From: Saccharomonospora xinjiangensis XJ-54
GTDB taxonomy: Bacteria > Actinomycetota > Actinomycetes > Mycobacteriales > Pseudonocardiaceae
NCBI RefSeq assembly: GCF_000258175.1
Contig: NZ_JH636049.1
Coordinates: 1,140,982-1,204,981, forward strand
Length of the DNA stretch: 64,000 nucleotides
Direction: 5' to 3'
The position numbers and the translations under genes are program-made. Shown one piece after another: positions 19,273-30,003 of this stretch. The notes below the pieces were generated by a model that made no database searches, was not told the origin of the DNA, and was given only the letters and a program-made list of their open reading frames with translations. The first letter of the stretch is position 1. Each line of letters starts with the position of its first letter.

Positions 19273-20105
19273 TACCTGCCGACCTGCCGGAACCCCGCCC
19301 TCCGGTACGCCGCGATGGCCGGAGCGTTGAAGGAATTCACGTACAGGCTCGCGACGCGCCCGAGACCTCGCACCAGGTGGTCGGCCACGGCCGCGGTGCC
19401 TGCCGCTCCGAAACCGCGTCCCCGGTGCCGGGGGTTGACCCACACGCCCTGGATCTGGCCCACGGTTTCGGACATCGCACCGATCTCGGCCTTGAACACG
19501 ACCTCGCCCCGCTCGAATCGCGCGAAGGCCCGACCGGCCGCGACGAGTTCTGTGACCCTGGCGCGGTAGCCCGCTCCCCCGTCGCCGAGCCGTGGATCGA
19601 TGCCCACCTCCTCGCGGAACATCGCGACGGCAGCCGGATAGTACACGTCGATCTCCTCGGGCCGCACCTGTCGCACGGCAGGATCGGGCGGGATCACCGG
19701 GTCGTCGTCGAGTGCCATGAGTGGCTGGTCGGGCCGCACCTCCCTGGCAGGCCCCCACTCGTCAGCCAGCTCGTCCCACAACCCGAGCACCTCGTCGGCG
19801 GGGCCGACCAGGGACGAACAGGCTCGTGGCCTGCGCAGCGCGCGATCGGCGAACGACCGCAACGCGGCGGAGTTACCCCGTAGCGGAATCAGATTCGGCC
19901 CCGCGAAGCACAAGCCCTGTAGTCCCCCGACGCGGCGGCGGCCGTCGGTTCCCCAGAGTTCACCCCCCAGCCGCCACGGATCGAGACCGGCGAGTTCGAC
20001 TCGCGCGGCCACCATGCAGCTGCCCACCGGATCCGCCGCGAGCAGCGAACGGACCGCCGGGTAGTCCTTCTCGTCGAGCAGCCTCGCACCGGCCAGCCGC
20101 AACAC
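19254..20105 (-). CDS. DUF4081-GNAT acetyltransferase (Rv2867c-like)
   Basis: A 283-residue two-part protein. The N-terminal DUF4081 region (GARLLDEKDYPAVRSLLAAD to VGPADEVLGLWDEL) is followed from about residue 140 by a GNAT domain with QIQGVWVNPRHRGRGFGAAG as the acetyl-CoA loop and YVNSFNAPAIAAYRRAGF near the end. The family is actinobacterial and conserved next to ispG, as in Mycobacterium (Rv2867c beside gcpE). The role is unknown. It starts with a GTG. Confidence 0.87.
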   Translation of the reverse strand: MLRLAGARLLDEKDYPAVRSLLAADPVGSCMVAARVELAGLDPWRLGGELWGTDGRRRVGGLQGLCFAGPNLIPLRGNSAALRSFADRALRRPRACSSLVGPADEVLGLWDELADEWGPAREVRPDQPLMALDDDPVIPPDPAVRQVRPEEIDVYYPAAVAMFREEVGIDPRLGDGGAGYRARVTELVAAGRAFARFERGEVVFKAEIGAMSETVGQIQGVWVNPRHRGRGFGAAGTAAVADHLVRGLGRVASLYVNSFNAPAIAAYRRAGFRQVGRYATVLF

Positions 20106-20171
20106 AACGACAAGATTGCCAGATCACGCGCGTCGATGGGGGCCGTGCGCGATGTCCACACGCGATTCCGG

Positions 20172-20759
20172 TCAGAACTCGGTGGTGTCCACGACGAGGC
20201 CGAACGGGGAACCCAGCGTGATCTTCTCCCCGAACGGGATCCGGCACGCCTTCCGGTAGGCGCCGTCGCCGGGGTCGGAGAACAACGTCACGGCCGCGCC
20301 GTCGGGATCGTGCGGATCCACCAGCAGGTACTGCTCGATACCGCCGTGCGCGTAGGCCCACCTCTTGCGTGAGCGGTCGTGGTTGGCGTTGCCGGCCGAC
20401 GTGATCTCCACGGCGAGAAGGACGTGCTCGGACGGCACCGGGTCCGACCCGTCGGGAACGTAGGCCCGAGGAACGACGCAGAGGTCCGGAACGTAGATGC
20501 CACCGACCACAGGCACGGTGACACCCAGCGTCTGGAACACCCCTGCACCATTCGGACGACTGCGGACCAAGGCTTCGTGAAGCTGGTCGGCAATCAGATT
20601 GTGTTGTCCCCCAGGGGGTGGCGACATGCGAATCCCCTCGATCGTCACCTCGGGCCGCCACCCCTCCGGAACGTCAAGCTCATGCCAGGTACGCACCAGC
20701 GCGTCCCAGTCCAACGGCGTATCGACGATCGCAGCGCTCATCGGCGGCCTCCCATTCAT
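20172..20759 (-). CDS. Uma2 family endonuclease-like protein (DUF820)
   Basis: A 195-residue protein of the Uma2/DUF820 group, a PD-(D/E)XK nuclease fold often present in many copies in actinobacteria and cyanobacteria. The active-site pattern shows VPDLCVVPR, then VLLAVEITSAGNANHDRSRKRWAYA, with IEQYLLVDP after it. ATG 20759 is chosen because GGAGGT lies seven bases upstream. Real substrates and function are not established for the family. Its place between the Rv2867c-like gene and ispG breaks an otherwise conserved pair, so it looks like an insertion. Confidence 0.85.
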   Translation of the reverse strand: MNGRPPMSAAIVDTPLDWDALVRTWHELDVPEGWRPEVTIEGIRMSPPPGGQHNLIADQLHEALVRSRPNGAGVFQTLGVTVPVVGGIYVPDLCVVPRAYVPDGSDPVPSEHVLLAVEITSAGNANHDRSRKRWAYAHGGIEQYLLVDPHDPDGAAVTLFSDPGDGAYRKACRIPFGEKITLGSPFGLVVDTTEF

Positions 20760-20773
20760 TGAATGCACCTCCA

Positions 20774-20789
20774 ATGTAACACGCTACAT
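20774..20789. promoter_or_regulatory. Inverted repeat ATGTA-N6-TACAT upstream of the Uma2 gene
   Basis: ATGTAACACGCTACAT is an inverted repeat with 5-base arms that lies immediately before the Shine-Dalgarno of the Uma2 gene. It could be an operator or part of the promoter. It is in the only A/T-rich patch of this gap. Confidence 0.4.
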
Positions 20790-20808
20790 CACATGCCGTC
20801 GGCGAGGG

Positions 20809-21960
20809 TCAGCTCACCGTGACGACCGGCTGCCCGCTTCCCTCGGCATCGCCGTTCTCCTCGGCGATCCGCATCGCCTCGGTGATCAGCGTCTCCACGA
20901 TCTGATGCTCGGGCACGGTCTTGATGACCTCGCCCTTGACGAAGATCTGCCCCTTGCCGTTGCCCGAAGCCACGCCGAGGTCGGCCTCCCTCGCCTCGCC
21001 GGGACCGTTGACGACACAGCCCATTACGGCGACCCGCAGTGGCACCTCCAGACCGTCGAGGCCCGCGGTGACCTCGTCGGCGAGCTTGTAGACGTCCACC
21101 TGCGCGCGACCGCACGAGGGGCACGAGACGATCTCCAGCTTGCGCGGGCGCAGGTTGAGCGACTGGAGGATCTGGTCGCCGACCTTCACCTCCTCGACAG
21201 GAGGAGCCGACAGCGAGACGCGGATCGTGTCACCGATCCCCTGCCGCAGGAGCGCACCGAAGGCCACGGCCGACTTGATCGTGCCCTGGAACGCCGGTCC
21301 GGCCTCGGTGACGCCGAGATGCAGCGGGTAGTCACACTGCTCGGCGAGGATCTCGTAGGCGCGCACCATCACGACCGGATCGTTGTGCTTCACGGAGATC
21401 TTCAGGTCGTGGAAGTCGTGCTCCGCGAACAGCGACGCCTCCCACAGAGCCGACTCCGCCAGCGCCTCCGGCGTGGCCTTGCCGTACTTCTTCAGCAGAC
21501 GGGGGTCGAGAGAACCCGCGTTGACGCCGATCCGGATGGGGGTTCCGTGGTCCTTCGCCGCCTTGGCGATCTCGGCGACCCTGTCGTCGAACTTCTTGAT
21601 GTTGCCGGGATTCACCCGCACGCCCGCGCAGCCTGCCTCGATGGCGGCGAACACGTACTTCGGCTGGAAGTGGATGTCGGCGATCACCGGGATCTTCGAC
21701 TTCGCCGCGATCGCGGGCAGTGCCTCGGCGTCGTCGGCGCTGGGACACGCCACCCTGACGATGTCGCAGCCCGCGGCCGTCAGCTCAGCGATCTGCTGCA
21801 ACGTCGCGTTGATGTCGGCGGTGACGGTGGTCGTCATCGACTGCACCGAAATGGGGTGGTCGCTACCGACGCCGACGGACCCCACCTGGAGTTGTCGGGT
21901 CTTGCGACGTTCGGAGAGAACGGGAGGAGGTGTGGCTGGCAAACCCAGATCGACGGTCAT
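20809..21960 (-). CDS. ispG: 4-hydroxy-3-methylbut-2-enyl diphosphate synthase
   Basis: Penultimate step of the MEP isoprenoid pathway (MEcPP to HMBPP), an iron-sulfur enzyme of 383 residues. The TIM barrel part has [44 protein letters not shown] and ISVKHNDP. The C-terminal domain has cluster cysteines in [15 protein letters not shown] and [15 protein letters not shown] 21960 is chosen (AGAGGAATCG upstream; MTVDLGLP start). Dxr is encoded two genes upstream, so two MEP steps sit in one cluster with rip1. Confidence 0.96.
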   Translation of the reverse strand: MTVDLGLPATPPPVLSERRKTRQLQVGSVGVGSDHPISVQSMTTTVTADINATLQQIAELTAAGCDIVRVACPSADDAEALPAIAAKSKIPVIADIHFQPKYVFAAIEAGCAGVRVNPGNIKKFDDRVAEIAKAAKDHGTPIRIGVNAGSLDPRLLKKYGKATPEALAESALWEASLFAEHDFHDLKISVKHNDPVVMVRAYEILAEQCDYPLHLGVTEAGPAFQGTIKSAVAFGALLRQGIGDTIRVSLSAPPVEEVKVGDQILQSLNLRPRKLEIVSCPSCGRAQVDVYKLADEVTAGLDGLEVPLRVAVMGCVVNGPGEAREADLGVASGNGKGQIFVKGEVIKTVPEHQIVETLITEAMRIAEENGDAEGSGQPVVTVS

Positions 21961-22072
21961 CGATTCCTCTGCAATTTCGGTGACTGCGTGCTGCGCCGGA
22001 GGCATCACCGGAACAAATCCGGCTGCCGATCTCCACGATACGTGACCGCGCGAACCAGCTGTCCCGGCGTTA

Positions 22073-23281
22073 CTACTGTTGGATGAGCCGGATGGGGTTC
22101 ACGATGTCGGCTGTCACGGTGAGCAGCACGATGGCGCCCCCGATCACCATCACCACGCTCGTGATCGCGCTGAGCTTGGTGTAATCGACCGGTCCGCCCG
22201 CCGCCTTGCCCCGCAGCTTGCGAATCCAGTCCCGCACACGCTCGTACCACGTCACGGCGATGTGCCCACCGTCGAGCGGCAGCAGCGGCAGCAGGTTGAA
22301 GATGCCGACGAAGAAGTTCAGGCTCGCGAGGAGCAGGAAGAAGACCTCCCACAGCCCCTGCTCGACGGCCTCGCCACCGATACGGCTCGCGCCGACCACG
22401 CTGACGGGTGTCTCGGGATCGCGTTCCCCTCCGAAGATCGCCTCGACGACGGCAGGGATCTTCTCAGGGAATTCGAGCAGCCGTTCCCAGGTCATCACCA
22501 TCAGTTCACCCGTGAACGCGGCCGAACCGCCGAACGCCTCACCCGCCCCGTACGGCAGCATGAACGCCTGGGACGCGCCGATGGCACCGACTTCCTGCGT
22601 GCCGCCCTCCGGTGTCGGCCGGGTCACCTTCGCCACGTCCACGGTGAGGGTGAGTGCCTCGCCGTCGCGCAGGACCCGCACCTCGGTGGGGCCTTCCGCC
22701 TTCTGCACGGCACCCAGCAGGTCCTGCCAGGTCTCGGTGGGGGTACCTCCGACCGCGACCACCTCGTCACCGGAACGCAGACCCGCGTCCTTGGCCGGTG
22801 CCGGATCGGCCGGGCGGCACGTCGGGTCGTTCCACGCCTGCGCCGTGGTGGCGCTGCGAACGCAGTCGGACACCTCGTTGACGACCGGCTTGTCGGAGAT
22901 GTTCGGCAACCCCATCGAGACGGCCATGACGTAGAGCACCACGAAGCCGAGCACGAAATGGGTGAACGACCCCGCGGCGAGCACCACCGTGCGCTTCCAC
23001 GTCTTGAACCGCCACATCGCCCTCGGAGCCTCGTCCGGGGTGACCTCGTCGAGCGCCGTCATGCCCGCGATGTCGCAGAAGCCGCCGAGCGGGATCCACT
23101 TGAGGCCGTACTCCGTCTCACCCCGCCGGAACGAGAACACCGTCGGCCCGAAACCCACGAAGTAGCGGCGCACCTTCATGCCGAACGACTTGGCCGCCAC
23201 CATGTGACCGGCCTCGTGGAGCGCGACGGACACGCAGATACCGAGCGCGAAGAGCGCGACCCCCAGGATGTAGACGAGCAC
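22073..23281 (-). CDS. rip1: Site-2 zinc metalloprotease, RseP/Rip1 (M50)
   Basis: Intramembrane protease of 402 residues that cleaves anti-sigma factors and other membrane substrates. The zinc site HEAGH is near residues 22-26 in the first helix, and the second catalytic motif [12 protein letters not shown] is near 320. A PDZ domain lies between, with [13 protein letters not shown] near 165. The GTG start is three bases after the dxr stop, with GGAAGTAGC as ribosome site. The order dxr-rip1-ispG is the same as in mycobacteria. Confidence 0.95.
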   Translation of the reverse strand: MLVYILGVALFALGICVSVALHEAGHMVAAKSFGMKVRRYFVGFGPTVFSFRRGETEYGLKWIPLGGFCDIAGMTALDEVTPDEAPRAMWRFKTWKRTVVLAAGSFTHFVLGFVVLYVMAVSMGLPNISDKPVVNEVSDCVRSATTAQAWNDPTCRPADPAPAKDAGLRSGDEVVAVGGTPTETWQDLLGAVQKAEGPTEVRVLRDGEALTLTVDVAKVTRPTPEGGTQEVGAIGASQAFMLPYGAGEAFGGSAAFTGELMVMTWERLLEFPEKIPAVVEAIFGGERDPETPVSVVGASRIGGEAVEQGLWEVFFLLLASLNFFVGIFNLLPLLPLDGGHIAVTWYERVRDWIRKLRGKAAGGPVDYTKLSAITSVVMVIGGAIVLLTVTADIVNPIRLIQQ

Positions 23282-23284
23282 GCG

Positions 23285-24511
23285 CTACTTCCCTCCCGAC
23301 ATGATCGTGGCCGCACGGTCGCGCGCCCATTGTTCCGCAGCGAGGACGTCGGCCAGGTCACGGGGCGGGCGTCGCCACTCGTCGGCGGCCTCGACGACCT
23401 GGGAAACAGTGTCCACGATGGACGTGAAGCCGGTGTTGTGCGCGAGGAACTCGGCCACGAGCCGCTCGTTCGCCGCGTTGAACACGGCCGGAAGGCACCC
23501 GCCCGCCGACCCGACGTGGCGGGCCAGCTCCACGGCGGGGAACGCGGCATCGTCCACCGGCTCGAACGTCCACGTTGCCGCCTTGTCCCAGCGGCAGGGC
23601 GGGATCGCATCGGGCACCCTGTCAGGCCAGGCGAGCGCGAACGCGATGGGCAGCCGCATGTCGGGCGGGCTGGCCTGAGCCAGGGTCGAGCCGTCGGTGA
23701 ACGTCACCATCGAGTGCACGATCGACTGCGGATGGACAACGACGTCGATCCGCTCGCACGGGATGTCGAACAGCAGGTGCGCCTCGATCAGCTCAAGGCC
23801 CTTGTTCACCAGCGTGGCCGAGTTGATCGTGACGAGCCGGCCCATCGCCCACGTCGGGTGAGCGAGCGCGTCGGCCACCGTGACGTTCGCCATGTCCTCG
23901 CGCGTGCGGCCCCGGAACGGCCCACCCGACGCCGTGAGCACCAGCCGGTCCACCTCGTCGGCGCGCCCGCCACGCAACGCCTGCGCGAGCGCCGAATGCT
24001 CGGAGTCCACGGGCACGATCTGTCCCGGCCGCGCCGCCGCTCTCACCAGCGGACCGCCCGCGATGAGCGACTCCTTGTTGGCCAGCGCCAGCGAGGCCCC
24101 CGTCTTCAGCGCACGAAGGGTCGGGCCGAGCCCCTGCGACCCCGGCATTCCGTTGAGCACCACGTCGGCGGGTACCGCTTCGATCAGCTCCTCGACCGCC
24201 TCCGGTCCCGCGAAGATGCGAGGCAGGCGAAAGTCCCCGCGCGCGTATCCGCGCTTCTGCGCCTCGGCGTACAGCGCGAGTTGGAGGTCCTCGACGGCCG
24301 TCGGCCTGGTGATCGCCACGGCCTCGACGTCGTGCTTGATCACCTGCGCGGCCAGCGCGGCCGGGTCTGAGCCGCCCGCCGCGAGACCGATCACCCTGAA
24401 CAGCTCGGGATTGCGCCCTGTGACGTCGAGGGCCTGGGTGCCGATGGAGCCGGTGGAACCCAGCACCAGCACCGTCCTGGGTGATGTCGTGGTGACCGTC
24501 ATGGTGACCAT
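23285..24511 (-). CDS. dxr: 1-deoxy-D-xylulose 5-phosphate reductoisomerase
   Basis: First committed step of the MEP pathway, NADPH-dependent, 408 residues. The nucleotide site [15 protein letters not shown] is near residue 15. Metal and substrate positions appear in [37 protein letters not shown] and [11 protein letters not shown], and the C-terminal domain has [13 protein letters not shown]. Two ATG codons (24511 and 24502) could start it and neither has a strong ribosome site. It heads the dxr-rip1-ispG cluster. Confidence 0.96.
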   Translation of the reverse strand: MVTMTVTTTSPRTVLVLGSTGSIGTQALDVTGRNPELFRVIGLAAGGSDPAALAAQVIKHDVEAVAITRPTAVEDLQLALYAEAQKRGYARGDFRLPRIFAGPEAVEELIEAVPADVVLNGMPGSQGLGPTLRALKTGASLALANKESLIAGGPLVRAAARPGQIVPVDSEHSALAQALRGGRADEVDRLVLTASGGPFRGRTREDMANVTVADALAHPTWAMGRLVTINSATLVNKGLELIEAHLLFDIPCERIDVVVHPQSIVHSMVTFTDGSTLAQASPPDMRLPIAFALAWPDRVPDAIPPCRWDKAATWTFEPVDDAAFPAVELARHVGSAGGCLPAVFNAANERLVAEFLAHNTGFTSIVDTVSQVVEAADEWRRPPRDLADVLAAEQWARDRAATIMSGGK

Positions 24512-24604
24512 TGTCGCGGACGTCCCTGCGGTACCGGAGAGAGGCGTGTGCGATTATCGAGCCACACGAAGTCGGGCCAAGCGGGCTCAGGTGGAGGAGT
24601 GATC

Positions 24605-24865
24605 GTGGCAGGCAAGGCTGTCGAGAAGCGCACCGGTACCGAGGTCGATCCCAGGGACGAGCCGTCGGCCGAGTGGGGCTGGCACGGCTCCTTCCCCAAG
24701 GCCACGCGCATCGGCGCGGTGGTGGCCGCCGTGATCATGTTCCTGATGCTGATCGGCAACCACCCGAACCGCACCGAGGACGTCGTGCTCATCAGCATCG
24801 GTGTCGGCCTCCTGCTGGGCGTGCTGTTCGACGTGCGCCGCAGCCGTACCGCCTGGCGCCGGTGA
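24605..24865 (+). CDS. DUF2631 small membrane protein
   Basis: An 86-residue protein starting at a GTG with GGTGGAGGAGTGATC upstream. A polar N-terminus with EWGWHGSFPKATRIG is followed by two helices, VVAAVIMFLMLIGNH and VVLISIGVGLLLGVLF, ending in a basic RRSRTAWRR tail. The DUF2631 family is restricted to actinobacteria and is found beside dxr (Rv2876-like). The function is unknown. It is divergent from dxr. Confidence 0.85.
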   Translation: MAGKAVEKRTGTEVDPRDEPSAEWGWHGSFPKATRIGAVVAAVIMFLMLIGNHPNRTEDVVLISIGVGLLLGVLFDVRRSRTAWRR

Positions 24866-24880
24866 ACCGTATCGGCACGG

Positions 24881-24907
24881 GGCCGGGTCGGCGGTAGCCG
24901 CCCGGCC
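24881..24907. terminator. Hairpin terminator between DUF2631 and rlmN
   Basis: GGCCGGG (24881-24887) pairs with CCCGGCC (24901-24907), and an inner CGGC/GCCG stem encloses a four-base loop. The genes on both sides converge on it. No U tract is present. Confidence 0.6.
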
Positions 24908-24998
24908 TCTCGCGTTCCCCGTCCGGGCACGCGAACCCCGGCGTCGGACGAGCACGCTCACGAGCCGCCGCCACCGACGGGCACGCGAGCGGTTCCAC

Positions 24999-26120
24999 TC
25001 ATCCCTCCGCGGCGAGCTGACCGCAGGCCGCGGCGATCTCCTGACCTCGCGTGTCACGCACGGTGCAGGCCACCCCACCCGCGTTGACCCTGCGCACGAA
25101 CTCCCTCTCGACGGGCTTCGGGCTCGCGTCCCACTTGCTTCCCGGAGTCGGGTTCAGCGGAATCACGTTCACGTGCACCAGCCTGCCGAGGTGCTCCCGC
25201 AGCCGTTCCGCCAGCAGATCCGCCCGCCACGGCTGGTCGTTGATGTCGCGGATGAGCGCGTACTCGATGGACACCCGCCGCCCCGTGCGATCGGCGTAGT
25301 AGCGGGCGGCTCTCAGCACCTCATCGACGGACCAGCGGTTGTTCACCGGCACCAGTTCGTCGCGCAGCTCGTCGTCCGGGGTGTGCAGTGACACGGCGAG
25401 ACGGACCTGCAATCCCTCGTCGGCGAGCTTCCGGATCGCGGGCGCGAGCCCCACGGTGGACACCGTCACCGAGCGCTGGGAGATACCGAGCCCCGCAGGT
25501 GCGGGGTCGGTGATCCTGCGCACAGCGGCGAGCACGCGCTTGTAGTTCGCCAGAGGCTCGCCCATACCCATGAAGACGATGTTCGACAGCCTGCCGGGAG
25601 CCGGTGTGCCGTCAGGCCCCGGAAGGAGACCGTCGCGCATCACCGCGGCCGCGGCCCGCACCTGATCGACGATCTCAGCCGTCGAGAGGTTGCGGGTGAG
25701 ACCGCCCTGGCCCGTGGCGCAGAACGGGCACGCCATCCCGCACCCGGCCTGGCTGGAAATGCACAGCGTCGCGCGGTCGGGGTAGCGCATGAGGACACTC
25801 TCCACCAGCGTGCCGTCGTGGGCGCGCCAGAGCGTCTTCCTTGTGGTGCCGCCGTCGCAGTCAACGACCTTGACCTGCGTCAGCAGCGACGGCATCAACT
25901 CATCGACGAGTCGTTGCCTCGACGCCTCGGGAATGTCGGTCATCGTCGCGGGATCCACCGTGAGCCGCGAGAAATAGTGGTGCGACAGCTGCTTCGCACG
26001 GAACGGTTTCTCTCCGAGCGCGGCAACGGCTTCCGCCCGTTCGGCCACGGTGAGGTCGGCGAGGTGCCGCTGCGGAAGGCCGCGGCGAGGTGCGTCGAAG
26101 ACGAGGGGCAATGCAGTCAT
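24999..26120 (-). CDS. rlmN: Dual-specificity RNA methyltransferase RlmN
   Basis: Radical SAM enzyme of 373 residues that makes 2-methyladenosine in 23S rRNA (A2503) and in some tRNAs. The cluster motif [14 protein letters not shown] is near residue 116. Other marks are [36 protein letters not shown], and the C-terminal [16 protein letters not shown] with the mechanistic cysteine. ATG 26120 overlaps the stop of the upstream methyltransferase gene (ATGA), so the two form an operon. Confidence 0.96.
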   Translation of the reverse strand: MTALPLVFDAPRRGLPQRHLADLTVAERAEAVAALGEKPFRAKQLSHHYFSRLTVDPATMTDIPEASRQRLVDELMPSLLTQVKVVDCDGGTTRKTLWRAHDGTLVESVLMRYPDRATLCISSQAGCGMACPFCATGQGGLTRNLSTAEIVDQVRAAAAVMRDGLLPGPDGTPAPGRLSNIVFMGMGEPLANYKRVLAAVRRITDPAPAGLGISQRSVTVSTVGLAPAIRKLADEGLQVRLAVSLHTPDDELRDELVPVNNRWSVDEVLRAARYYADRTGRRVSIEYALIRDINDQPWRADLLAERLREHLGRLVHVNVIPLNPTPGSKWDASPKPVEREFVRRVNAGGVACTVRDTRGQEIAAACGQLAAEG

Positions 26121-26905
26121 GACTCAGCCAGTGTCCCATGCCCTGCTCTGGGCACCGACGCCCGTACGAGACCGTCCGGTTTGCGGCGCACCAGCACCCG
26201 ATAGCCCACAGGCAGATCGAACCGCCCCTCGGTGTCCCGGTTGAGTCGCAACGTCTCCACCACGGCGCGCGCGGCCACCCTCGGGCTGAACTCGATCCGC
26301 AGGACGGCCTCCATGGTTTCACGGTCGGGAAACGACCACCGGGTCGTGATCCGCTCGCAGGTGAAGCCCTCGTCGGCGAAGAACGTGTCCACCTCGGCCT
26401 GCCGGTAGCGGGGCAGATCGGCGAGCATCCAGTCCCCGTAGGGTGCGACGCCGGTGTCGAGATCGACGATCACGAGCGCACCCCCGGGCCGTAGCACGCG
26501 GTCGGCCTCTGCGAGCCCGGGTTCGCAACCGGGTCCGAAGAAGTAGGCCGTCCGCGCGTGGACCACGTCGGCCGAGGCGTCCGGAAGCGGCAGCCGCTGA
26601 GCCGTTCCCTTGAGCACCGTCACCGAAGGCCGACCGGCCGTACGCCGGCTGGCCCTGCGGACCAGCGGAGGATGCGGCTCGACACCGACAACCGAGTTCG
26701 CCGTGGTCGCCAACCTCGGCAGGTGGAAGCCCGCACCACACCCGACATCGACCACGTCGGCCCCATGCCACATCACCTGCGAGGCGAGATATGCCCAGAT
26801 CGCGTCATCGACGTCCTGCACCTGGTTCTCTCGCTCGTAGACGTCGGCGTGATACCAGATGTTGGGACTCGGCACGACCTCCGTCCGGCGGCCGAAGATT
26901 CTCAC
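26117..26905 (-). CDS. Class I SAM-dependent methyltransferase
   Basis: A 262-residue Rossmann-type methyltransferase. Motif I is [16 protein letters not shown] near residue 58. The acidic end of strand 2 is [10 protein letters not shown], motif II reads [17 protein letters not shown], and [14 protein letters not shown] follows. The substrate is unknown. It starts with GTG and is coupled to rlmN by a four-base overlap, though nothing else suggests an RNA substrate. Confidence 0.85.
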   Translation of the reverse strand: MRIFGRRTEVVPSPNIWYHADVYERENQVQDVDDAIWAYLASQVMWHGADVVDVGCGAGFHLPRLATTANSVVGVEPHPPLVRRASRRTAGRPSVTVLKGTAQRLPLPDASADVVHARTAYFFGPGCEPGLAEADRVLRPGGALVIVDLDTGVAPYGDWMLADLPRYRQAEVDTFFADEGFTCERITTRWSFPDRETMEAVLRIEFSPRVAARAVVETLRLNRDTEGRFDLPVGYRVLVRRKPDGLVRASVPRAGHGTLAES

Positions 26906-26967
26906 ACGCCTAGCCTAAACTGCGGCCTCGGTGCCGAGGACGATCTCCGGCCCTGAGAGGACGCCCC

Positions 26968-27750
26968 ATGTTCCGTCATCCGACCGGCGAGCGGCCAGGA
27001 TCACCGTGCTGGGTCGAACTCGCCACACCTGACGTCCCTGCCGCATGCGCTTTCTACGGCGCACTGTTCGGATGGGAATTCCACGTCGAGCGCGACCAGG
27101 TTGCGCTCGACGGCCACTACACCGTCGCGACACGTGACGGCACCCCTGTGGCCGGCCTCTACCAGACAGCCGAGGGACAGCCCACCGGTTGGTCACTTCA
27201 CCTCACGGTGTCCGACCTCGCGGCCACAACGCGGACAGTGGAATACCTCGGCGGCACAGTGCGATCCGGACCGCGCGACACGCTGGGCCGAGCGACCGTG
27301 GCGCACGCCGTCGATCCCTGCGGAGCACCCTTCGGCTTCCGGCGTACGGCGCCAGTCCGGGTCTTCGGCACGAGCGGGCCCGGGATGTTCCACCACGCCT
27401 GCCTGTCAACCCACGACGGGACCGCGGCCGACGAGTTCTACCGCACGCTGTTCGGATACACGTGCGAACAGCTCCGTGACGACGGGATCGACCGCGCTGT
27501 GTGGCGCCTGGGCGACCAGCGCGTCCTGTCCCGCCTCGTCCTCGGTGACAAGCACGTCGCCGCCACCTCACCGGCCCATTGGGAGATCCACTTCCGGACC
27601 GATCCGCTGGTCGATATCGACGTGCTCGTGGCACAGGTTCCCGGCCGTGGCGGCCGGGTATTGGCCGCATTCGACGACACCGCACTGCTCGCCGATCCCT
27701 CGTGGTGCCTGTTCAGGGTGGACCGGCATGCCGACCCGTGCGACGACTGA
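26968..27750 (+). CDS. Tandem-domain VOC family protein
   Basis: A 260-residue protein with two glyoxalase-like halves. The first (CWVELATPDVPAACAFYGAL, FGWEFHVERDQ) resembles the hydroxylase/CFP-30B type. The second begins near 135 with MFHHACLSTHDGTAADEFYR and FGYTCEQLRDDG. ATG 26968 has GAGAGGACG upstream. Ligand and reaction are unknown. It ends five bases from the cdsA stop on the other strand. Confidence 0.85.
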   Translation: MFRHPTGERPGSPCWVELATPDVPAACAFYGALFGWEFHVERDQVALDGHYTVATRDGTPVAGLYQTAEGQPTGWSLHLTVSDLAATTRTVEYLGGTVRSGPRDTLGRATVAHAVDPCGAPFGFRRTAPVRVFGTSGPGMFHHACLSTHDGTAADEFYRTLFGYTCEQLRDDGIDRAVWRLGDQRVLSRLVLGDKHVAATSPAHWEIHFRTDPLVDIDVLVAQVPGRGGRVLAAFDDTALLADPSWCLFRVDRHADPCDD

Positions 27751-27755
27751 CCGAG

Positions 27756-28646
27756 CTACACCGGGACGAACGCGGACAACAGCAACCACGACACGACAGC
27801 GGAAGGCAGCAGCGAGTCGAGGCGGTCCATCAGCCCGCCGTGGCCGGGCAGCGTGTTGCCCATGTCCTTGATGCCGAGGTCGCGCTTGATGAGTGACTCC
27901 ATCAGGTCACCGAGCGTGGCGGTGAACACGATGGCCGCGCCGAACACGACGCCCTCCCACGCCTGGCCGTCGAGCAACAACGCCACCGACAGTGCCCCAC
28001 CGGTGATCCCGGCCGTGAGTGAACCCGCGAAGCCTTCCCAGGTCTTCTTCGGGCTGATGGTCGGTGCCATAGGGTGCCTGCCACCCAGCACGCCCGCCAC
28101 ATACCCACCTGTGTCGCACGCGACCACCACGATCATGAACGACAGGACCCGCCCGACGCCGTCCTCCGGCGGTACGAGCATCGCCGCGAAAGACGCGAAC
28201 AACGGCAGGTACGCCGCGGCGAACACCGAAGCGCTGACGTCGCGAAGGTAGCCCTCGGCGCCCGAACGCAGCCGCCACAGCAGGCTCGCGATCACGGTCA
28301 CGACGAACGCCGTCAACGCTCCCTGCTGACCGTACGGCCAGGCCAGCCAGATCATCGCCTGCCCGCCGACGAGGACGGGAACGAGCGAGATCCGCACACC
28401 GGCCGCCCTGCGGAACGCGCCTGCCAGCTCGATCGTGCCGACCGCGATGGCCGCCGCGATGATGCCGATGAACAGGTAGCGGACGGTGAACAAAGACCCC
28501 AGGATCGCCGCGCCCAGCGCGACCCCGACGGCGATGGCGGCAGGCAGATCCCGTCCGGCCTTCGACGGCTTCGCGCCGGATCTCCCTGACCCGTCGGGTT
28601 CGGTCGCGCCCTCGCGTTCCCCCTGATGGTCGCTCACTGTTGTCAT
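27756..28646 (-). CDS. cdsA: Phosphatidate cytidylyltransferase
   Basis: Integral membrane enzyme making CDP-diacylglycerol for phospholipid synthesis, 296 residues with about eight helices. The family signature near the C-terminus reads LGDLMESLIKRDLGIKDMGN followed by LPGHGGLMDRLDSLL. SPKKTWEGFAGS near 190 is also diagnostic. The first 40 residues are polar and disordered (EREGATEPDGSGRSGAKP). The ATG overlaps the frr stop by one base (TGATG), implying coupled translation in a pyrH-frr-cdsA unit. Confidence 0.95.
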   Translation of the reverse strand: MTTVSDHQGEREGATEPDGSGRSGAKPSKAGRDLPAAIAVGVALGAAILGSLFTVRYLFIGIIAAAIAVGTIELAGAFRRAAGVRISLVPVLVGGQAMIWLAWPYGQQGALTAFVVTVIASLLWRLRSGAEGYLRDVSASVFAAAYLPLFASFAAMLVPPEDGVGRVLSFMIVVVACDTGGYVAGVLGGRHPMAPTISPKKTWEGFAGSLTAGITGGALSVALLLDGQAWEGVVFGAAIVFTATLGDLMESLIKRDLGIKDMGNTLPGHGGLMDRLDSLLPSAVVSWLLLSAFVPV

Positions 28647-29203
28647 CAGACCTCGAGGAGCTCGGCTTCCTTGTGTTTCACGAGCTCGTCAACCTGGTGG
28701 ACGTAACGATCCGTCAGGTTCTGCAGCTCCTTCTCGGCCCTGGCGACCTCGTCCTCACCGGCCTCGCCGTCCTTGCCGATCCGGTCGAGCTCCTCCTTGG
28801 CCTTGCGGCGCACACCGCGAATGGAGATGCGAGCGTCCTCGCCCTTGCTCTTGGCGACCTTCACCATCTCCTTGCGGCGTTCCTCCGTGAGCTGCGGGAT
28901 CACCACGCGGATGATGTTGCCGTCGTTCGTCGGGTTCACGCCGAGGTCGGAATCCCTGATCGCCTTCTCGATCGCGGCGAGCTGCGTGGCGTCGTACGGC
29001 TTGACGACGGCCATCCGCGCCTCAGGGATGTTCACGCTCGCGAGCTGGTTGAGCGGTGTCGGGGAACCGTAGTACTCGACAACGATGCGCGAGAACATCG
29101 CAGGAGTCGCCCTGCCGGTGCGCACCGCAGCCAGTTCCTCCTTGGCGAAGGAGACCGCTTTCTCCATCTTGTCTTCGGCATCGAAGAGGGTCTCGTCGAT
29201 CAC
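28646..29203 (-). CDS. frr: Ribosome recycling factor
   Basis: A 185-residue two-domain factor that splits post-termination ribosomes with EF-G. Recognisable parts are [17 protein letters not shown] at the start, [40 protein letters not shown], and [20 protein letters not shown] with [17 protein letters not shown] at the end. The gene follows pyrH after two bases. Confidence 0.97.
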   Translation of the reverse strand: MIDETLFDAEDKMEKAVSFAKEELAAVRTGRATPAMFSRIVVEYYGSPTPLNQLASVNIPEARMAVVKPYDATQLAAIEKAIRDSDLGVNPTNDGNIIRVVIPQLTEERRKEMVKVAKSKGEDARISIRGVRRKAKEELDRIGKDGEAGEDEVARAEKELQNLTDRYVHQVDELVKHKEAELLEV

Positions 29204-29205
29204 GG

Positions 29206-29955
29206 CTACTCCAGGTGTGTGGGTGTACTGACCAATGTGCCGATCCTCTCACCACTCACCGCGCGAGCGATGTTGCCCTGGGTGAGAAGGTTGAACACGA
29301 TGATCGGCATGTTGTTGTCCATGCACAGGCTGAAGGCCGTGGCGTCGGCGACCTTGAGACCCTGCTCCAGGACCTCGCGATGGCTGATCTCCTCGAACAG
29401 CTTCGCGCCGGGATCGGTGCGCGGGTCGGCCGTGTAGACCCCATCGACGGCCTTGGCCATCAACACCACGTCACAACCGATCTCGAGAGCACGCTGCGCC
29501 GCGGCGGTGTCCGTCGAGAAGTACGGCATCCCGGTGCCCGCGCCGAAGATCACGACACGGCCCTTCTCCAGGTGCCGCTCGGCTCGCCGGGGAATGTACG
29601 GCTCGGCGACCTGTCCCATCGTGATGGCTGTCTGCACCCTGGTCGGCACGCCTTCCTTCTCGAGGAAGTCCTGCAACGCCAGGGAGTTCATGACCGTGCC
29701 CAGCATGGCCATGTAGTCCGCGCGGTCCCGGTCGAGCCCCCGCTGTGACAGCTCCGCGCCACGGAAGAAGTTGCCACCCCCGATGACGATCGCCACCTGC
29801 ACGCCGTCACGAACGACGTCGGCGATCTGCACCGCCACCGAATGCACCACGTCAGGATCGACGCCGACGGAACCACCGCCGAACATCTCGCCGCCCAACT
29901 TGAGCAAAACACGTCGATAACCGTGTCTTGACCTGGCGGTACCGTCTTCGTTCAT
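29206..29955 (-). CDS. pyrH: Uridylate kinase
   Basis: Hexameric bacterial UMP kinase of 249 residues, making UDP for nucleotide and cell wall precursors. The amino acid kinase fold is shown by [13 protein letters not shown] near 16, [43 protein letters not shown], and [15 protein letters not shown] 29955 with GGAGGCGAG directly upstream gives [12 protein letters not shown]; longer upstream reading is not homologous. It is transcribed with frr and cdsA. Confidence 0.96.
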   Translation of the reverse strand: MNEDGTARSRHGYRRVLLKLGGEMFGGGSVGVDPDVVHSVAVQIADVVRDGVQVAIVIGGGNFFRGAELSQRGLDRDRADYMAMLGTVMNSLALQDFLEKEGVPTRVQTAITMGQVAEPYIPRRAERHLEKGRVVIFGAGTGMPYFSTDTAAAQRALEIGCDVVLMAKAVDGVYTADPRTDPGAKLFEEISHREVLEQGLKVADATAFSLCMDNNMPIIVFNLLTQGNIARAVSGERIGTLVSTPTHLE

Positions 29956-30003
29956 CTCGCCTCCGCCCGCTGTAGTGCTGGGGTGTGCCGCCTTCTCGCA
30001 ACT

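Noticed and set aside
20152..20160. ATGTCCACA as a further DnaA box
   Set aside because: It differs from the consensus at the first base and stands alone, unlike the two exact pairs.
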